Assembly: GCA_023415825.1 (NCBI GenBank)
Contig: JAEZJF010000012.1
Location: 62,001-126,000 of the forward strand
DNA length: 64,000 bases
Direction of reading: 5' to 3'
From: Bacillota bacterium
GTDB taxonomy: Bacteria > Bacillota > Clostridia > DSM-8532
Part shown: positions 63,102 to 64,000 of the stretch, one piece after another
How positions within the stretch are numbered: the first letter of the stretch is position 1
Layout of the letters: the number at the start of each line of letters is the position of its first letter
Notes under the pieces: generated by a model
Databases searched by the model: none
Told to the model about the DNA's origin: nothing
The model's input: the letters and a program-made list of their open reading frames with translations, nothing else
Translations under genes and position numbers: made by a program

Positions 63102-64000
63102 TTAATACTGTAAAATGTGGGCCATTTTATTTTGCTTGGTTTTCAGATAAAACAGATCATGGTCATTGGCGGGCATTTGAATGGGGACTCTTTCGGTGAT
63201 TTCCATGCCAAAGCCGGATAGTCCATAGACCTTATCGGGGTTATTGGTGAGCAGACGCAGGGTTTTGACTCCCAGTTCTCGCAGGATTTGAGCGCCGATG
63301 TAATACTCACGCTGATCCCCTTTAAAACCAAGAGCAAGGTTGGCTTCCAGCGTGTCCATGCCCTCATCCTGCAAAGCGTATGCGCGCAGCTTATTAACAA
63401 GCCCGATTCCGCGCCCCTCCTGACGCATATAGAGGAGAATGCCCCGGCCTTCCTGCTCAATCTGTGTCATCGCGGCGGCAAGCTGCTGTCCGCAGTCGCA
63501 GCGCAGGGAGCCGAAGGCGTCCCCGGTCAGGCATTCGGAATGGACCCGGCACAGGATATTCTCCCCGTCTCCGATTTCGCCTTTAACCAGTGCCACATGA
63601 TGCTCGCCGTTAAGCTTATTCACATAGCAATATGCTTTGAAGTCACCGTATTTGGTGGGCATCTCGCTGACGGAGGTTTGCTCGACCAGCCGATCGTGTT
63701 TTTTTCGGTAGTCCTGCAATGCGGCGATGGTAACAAAGGTAAGGCCCCACTTCTGAGCCAGCTCGATGAGCTCGGATGTACGCATCATGGTGCCGTCGTC
63801 ACGCATGATTTCACAGCAAAGTCCGCACTGCTTCAGTCCTGCCAGACGCATCAAATCTACCGTGGCTTCCGTATGTCCGCCGCGCTCCAAAACACCATTT
63901 TGTTTGGCAAGCAGAGGGAACATATGCCCCGGACGGCGGAAATCCTTTGGTTTTGCCGCATCGTCTACGCATTTCATAGCGGTGACGGAGCGCTCCGCCG
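63102..64000 (-). CDS. ribBA: Bifunctional DHBP synthase / GTP cyclohydrolase II (5' end outside window)
   Basis: The frame runs off the window edge without a start; 299 codons remain. The visible N-terminal part (KPKDFRRPGHMFPLLAKQNGVLERGGHTEATVDL in outline) is the end of DHBP synthase (RibB). The rest is GTP cyclohydrolase II (RibA), with zinc ligands in HSECLTGDAFGSLRCDCG and the catalytic block RQEGRGIGLVNKLRAYALQD. These enzymes supply both precursors for riboflavin. An FMN riboswitch, if any, would lie upstream and outside the window. Confidence 0.96.
   Translation of the reverse strand, partial: AERSVTAMKCVDDAAKPKDFRRPGHMFPLLAKQNGVLERGGHTEATVDLMRLAGLKQCGLCCEIMRDDGTMMRTSELIELAQKWGLTFVTIAALQDYRKKHDRLVEQTSVSEMPTKYGDFKAYCYVNKLNGEHHVALVKGEIGDGENILCRVHSECLTGDAFGSLRCDCGQQLAAAMTQIEQEGRGILLYMRQEGRGIGLVNKLRAYALQDEGMDTLEANLALGFKGDQREYYIGAQILRELGVKTLRLLTNNPDKVYGLSGFGMEITERVPIQMPANDHDLFYLKTKQNKMAHILQY

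Overview
The window looks like the chromosome of an anaerobic, endospore-forming, sugar-degrading member of the Clostridia. The evidence is class III ribonucleotide reductase (nrdD-nrdG) for anaerobic growth, dipicolinate synthase (dpaA-dpaB) for endospores, strong AGGAGG-type ribosome binding sites, Firmicutes-type TPP and NrdR control sites, SLH surface anchoring, and two Lpl-type sugar importers with YesMN-like and AraC regulators. Species cannot be named from this sequence alone.

Layout. 1-4264: end of a small sugar-acid operon (MBL-fold hydrolase, mannonate dehydratase uxuA, divergent GH38-like protein). 4289-20399: core genes (radC, nrdDG, M16 peptidase, dpaAB, MATE exporter, DUF2161, FMN-barrel protein, MFS exporter, sfsA, a TPP-riboswitch-controlled thiamine-precursor importer, a Bax-inhibitor-1 protein). 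20451-39851: first polysaccharide-use locus (two-component system, lplB-lplC-SBP importer, a 1,496-residue surface lyase-like protein with SLH domains, cupin, Gfo/Idh/MocA dehydrogenase, GH36, GH29-like, GH88, GH4/LplD, AraC). 39848-43004: M42 peptidase, an AT-rich membrane glycosyltransferase-like protein, DUF1801. 43041-57652: second locus (AraC, GH67 alpha-glucuronidase, lplB-lplC-SBP importer, GH2, SASA esterase, GH3, URO-D-family protein). 57641-62418: reverse-strand kdpFABC K+ pump operon with an extra 30-residue membrane peptide gene in front of kdpF. 62485-64000: reverse-strand ribH and the end of ribBA.

How they work together. The first locus fits an acidic polysaccharide. A secreted, wall-attached lyase-like protein would cut it, the importer would bring in oligomers, and GH88 (unsaturated uronyl hydrolase), GH4/LplD, GH36 and GH29-like enzymes would trim them in the cytoplasm. 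The second locus fits decorated xylan or glucuronoxylan oligomers: GH67 removes (4-O-methyl)glucuronate, a SASA-type esterase removes acetyl groups, GH3 and GH2 remove neutral sugars. UxuA at the window start is in the pathway that would consume the glucuronate. Neither importer has its own ATPase gene here, so both probably share an MsmX-like ATPase.

The most interesting unexplained structure is upstream of the MFS exporter (14209-14511): promoter, strong ribosome binding site, a 34-codon ORF, then two tandem terminators whose arms can pair alternatively. This looks like a ribosome-controlled attenuator for a drug-type exporter. Other points are a divergent GH38-like enzyme, a perfect nested hairpin before the MATE gene, a conserved-looking extra Kdp peptide, 11-bp direct repeats upstream of kdp, and a GH2 enzyme apparently lacking part of its second domain. 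All family calls are made by reading the translated sequence; no database search was run.
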